From NCBI RefSeq assembly GCF_029227915.1, contig NC_079879.1:11782001-11846000 (forward strand): 64,000 nucleotides of DNA, given 5' to 3'. Within the stretch, counting starts at the first letter, position 1, and each line of letters opens with the position of its first letter. The notes under the pieces were generated by a model that was given only the letters and a program-made list of their open reading frames with translations, was not told the DNA's origin and ran no database searches. The DNA comes from Hydractinia symbiolongicarpus. Taxonomy: Eukaryota; Cnidaria; Hydrozoa; Anthoathecata; Hydractiniidae. This document shows positions 62,080 through 64,000 of the stretch, one piece after another. The translations under genes were made by a program, and so were the position numbers.

Positions 62080-63132
62080 TTCCCAGTATTGACAAGGCCT
62101 TTAATCTTCTCAACATGATCTTAACTTTCGGAGTCGTGTTCCAAATGTACGTATGGAGTGGTTCCTTGGGTTTCTGCGTGACACCTCACATGGTGAAAGA
62201 AATTCATTCTTTTAGATAAATGTTCCCGATCCCAAACCGAATCGAAAAAGTTCGAAATTGACGAATACCGTAGAGATGATACATATCTTAAACTCTGGGA
62301 CCTAGAAAAAGTTTTATCTGTAACCTGTTCAACATTGTGTACAGAGGCCATAATGCGCGTGTTTTTATTGCTTATGGTGTTTATTCATTTGCTCGTGCTG
62401 CGCATGTGCGAGAATTACTGAACACCGCAATGACACAGATAAACTGGGGAAGCACTCAGAAATTAAAACAGGAATGACCGTGGTTACAAAATCGCTTCAG
62501 TGTAATCAAAATAAAAGTAGGAATGTTCGGATTCTATCTACTTTGAGGAGACATCTCGGGTGAAAAAAAGATGATCATCAAACAAACAATCCGTAAAGAG
62601 ATACTGGAGTTACTTCTTGCTGCTCGACAATGATGACTATACAGAGATTTTTAGGCAACAAATCCGTTAATTCAACAATTCTCTCAATGCACTCTTGCCT
62701 GCATAGCTTGTTAGTATTTGCTTAAGATTGCACCTTAATTATCAGGAAGCGCGAACTTAGAACGACAAAGATGACTGTACTACAAGGCTTTTACTCATAA
62801 GAACGCTCAACATACCAAGATACTTCATTAAACGTTCTTGACTTTCCCGATTTGAATTTTCAAAATGTTCTTAAATTGTTTTTAACTTTCTCCTTATTTT
62901 GCAAATTTTGAACTTTAGAGGAGAATTTCAGTGCAACGATAAAAGAAGCTGTAACCTTCTCTGAAAACACGGGTATGCTTAGGGAAGACGTACTTTTCAA
63001 GACCTGGCCTGTCAAACGTTTGCGCAATGCAAGTTTTCCGATGAAAAACTGGAACGGGTGCTTGTCTGGACCGAGAAAACTGAGTGTGCGATGTCCGCGC
63101 AGTACAGACGCATTCATAATGATATTCAGTGC
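62080..63132 (+). repeat. Satellite monomer, L with S tail (sister of 58061)
   Basis: 1053 bp. Same head markers as 58061. A 9-base loss gives CCTAGAAAAAGTTTTATC. Tail CGCGCAGTACAGACGC. Confidence 0.9.
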
Positions 63133-64000
63133 TTCCCAGTATTGACACGGCCTTTAATCTTCTCAACATGATCTTAACTTTCGGAGTCTAGTTCCAAATG
63201 TACGTATGGAGTGGTTCCTCGGGATTCTGCGTGACCCCCCACATGGTGAAAAAAATTCATCCTTTTAGCTAAATGTTCCAGACCCCCAACCGAATCGAAA
63301 AATAACGAAATTGACGAACACCGTGGAGATGATACATACCTTAAACTCAGAGACCTAGAAATAGTGTGAGTTTTTTTATCTGTAACCTGTTCAACATTGC
63401 CTACAGAGGCCATAATGTGCGTGTTTTTATTGCTTATGGTGTTTATTTATTTGCTCAAGCTGCGCATGTGCGAGAATTACTGAACACCTCGATGACACAG
63501 ATAAACTGGGGAAGCGCTCAGAAATTAAAACTGGAATGACCGTAGTTACAAAATCGCTTCAGTGTAATCAAAATAAAAGTAGGACTGTTCGTATTCTATC
63601 TACTTTGAGGAGACATCTCGGGTGAAAAAAAGATGATCATCAAACAAACAATCCGTAAAGAGATACTGGAGTTACTTCTTGCTGCTCGACAATGATGACT
63701 ACACAGAGATTTTTAGGCAACAAATCCGTTAATTCAACAATTCTCTCAATGCACTCTTGCCTGCATAGCTTGTTAGTATTTGCTTAAGATTGCCCCTTAA
63801 TTATCAGGAACGCGAACTTAGTACGACAAAGATAACTGTACTACAAGGCTTTTACTCATAAGAACGCTCAACATACCAAGATACTTCATCAAACGTTCTT
63901 GACTTTCCCGATTTGAATTTTCAAAATGTTCTTAAATTGTTTTTAACTTTCTCCTTATTTTGCAAATTTTGAACTTTAGAGGAGAATTTCAGTGCAACGA
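63133..64000 (+). repeat. Satellite monomer, L, cut by the window end
   Basis: 868 bp visible. Head as in 59123 (GTGACCCCCC, GAACACCGTGGAG), L block as in 60334 (CTCAAGCTGCG, CCGTAGTTAC). The array continues past the window. Confidence 0.92.

Larger units (their letters stand above)
1..64000 (+). repeat. Satellite DNA array of long (about 1,062 bp) and short (about 744 bp) monomers
   Basis: The same landmarks (TTCCCAGTATTGACAAGG, then CTTCTCAACATGATC, then ATGATACATACCTTAAAC) recur about 68 times, always in the same order and strand, from the first base to the last. Spacing is 1059-1066 bp for L units and 740-747 bp for S units, with a few rearranged units of about 600-1117 bp. No unrelated sequence interrupts the array and neither array end is reached. 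Seen directly: tandem structure, monomer lengths, two families. Known biology: such arrays evolve by unequal crossing-over and gene conversion, usually in heterochromatin. Inferred: eukaryotic nuclear satellite. The species is not identifiable from this window. Confidence 0.97.
61395..64000 (+). repeat. 4.02-kb higher-order repeat, copy 2 (partial in window)
   Basis: Matches 57377 onward for about 2.0 kb at an offset of about 4,010-4,020 bp. From about 63,450 the sequence instead matches the L unit starting at 60334 (TTTGCTCAAGCTGCG, CCGTAGTTAC, CAGGAACGCGAAC), an offset of about 2,813 bp. The shift equals a roughly 1.2-kb segment present only in copy 1. Confidence 0.8.

Noticed and set aside
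1-64000. CRISPR array or other bacterial repeat locus
   Set aside because: Repeat units are 0.7-1.1 kb with no short repeat/spacer structure and no genes nearby.
1-64000. Tandem 5S rRNA, tRNA, snRNA or spliced-leader gene cluster
   Set aside because: No 5S-like internal control region, no tRNA A/B boxes with cloverleaf, and no Sm-site arrangement was seen in either monomer on either strand.
1-64000. Hammerhead ribozyme within the satellite
   Set aside because: The conserved core (CTGATGA with a matching GAAA arm) is not present on either strand; ATGATGAC in the L block is not followed by the needed elements.
1-64000. Telomeric or subtelomeric short repeats
   Set aside because: No TTAGG, TTAGGG or similar tandem tracts are present.

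Overview
The whole 64-kb window is one head-to-tail satellite DNA array. I find no single-copy sequence, no recognisable gene, no RNA gene and no transposon. The array has about 68 monomers, all in the same orientation, and runs off both ends. The DNA is AT-rich by eye. This organisation (about 0.7-1.1 kb monomers in large arrays, mosaic higher-order repeats, no ORF above 159 codons) points to heterochromatic satellite of a eukaryote. I cannot name the species or the satellite family from sequence alone.

Two monomer families are interleaved. The long form (L, usually 1059-1066 bp) and the short form (S, usually 740-747 bp) share a near-identical head of about 350 bp and a diverged but alignable body and tail. 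They differ by two blocks. L carries a 374-bp block just after the shared head. S carries a 55-bp block in the body, flanked by AAGC. I count units from the TTCCCAG motif near the start of the head, which also begins the window. The array's own exchange boundary appears to lie about 350 bp further on, at the head/body junction.

Layout: 1-24,388 is an interspersed L/S region with local duplications (an S-S dimer of 1,487 bp near 9.5-12.5 kb, an S-L-L trimer of 2,865 bp at 14.3-20.0 kb, and an L-S segment repeated at a spacing of about 3.35 kb). 24,389-47,751 is an uninterrupted run of 22 L monomers with dimeric and trimeric sub-patterns. 47,752-57,376 is again interspersed and contains hybrid monomers. 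57,377-64,000 is a 4-kb higher-order repeat with shared deletions, an internally truncated copy and a second partial copy.

The content is explained by unequal crossing-over, gene conversion and microhomology deletions. Many short ORFs recur (79, 84 and 85 codons on the minus strand), but they follow from the repeat being conserved at DNA level. Their frames shift with T-run length, overlap one another and are broken without compensation, so I do not call any of them genes. The points most worth a second look are the two-family cassette structure, a hybrid monomer whose patch carries a marker of its neighbour, one rare deletion junction found 52 kb apart, and an NRF-1-like GC-rich motif beside the L/S switch point.
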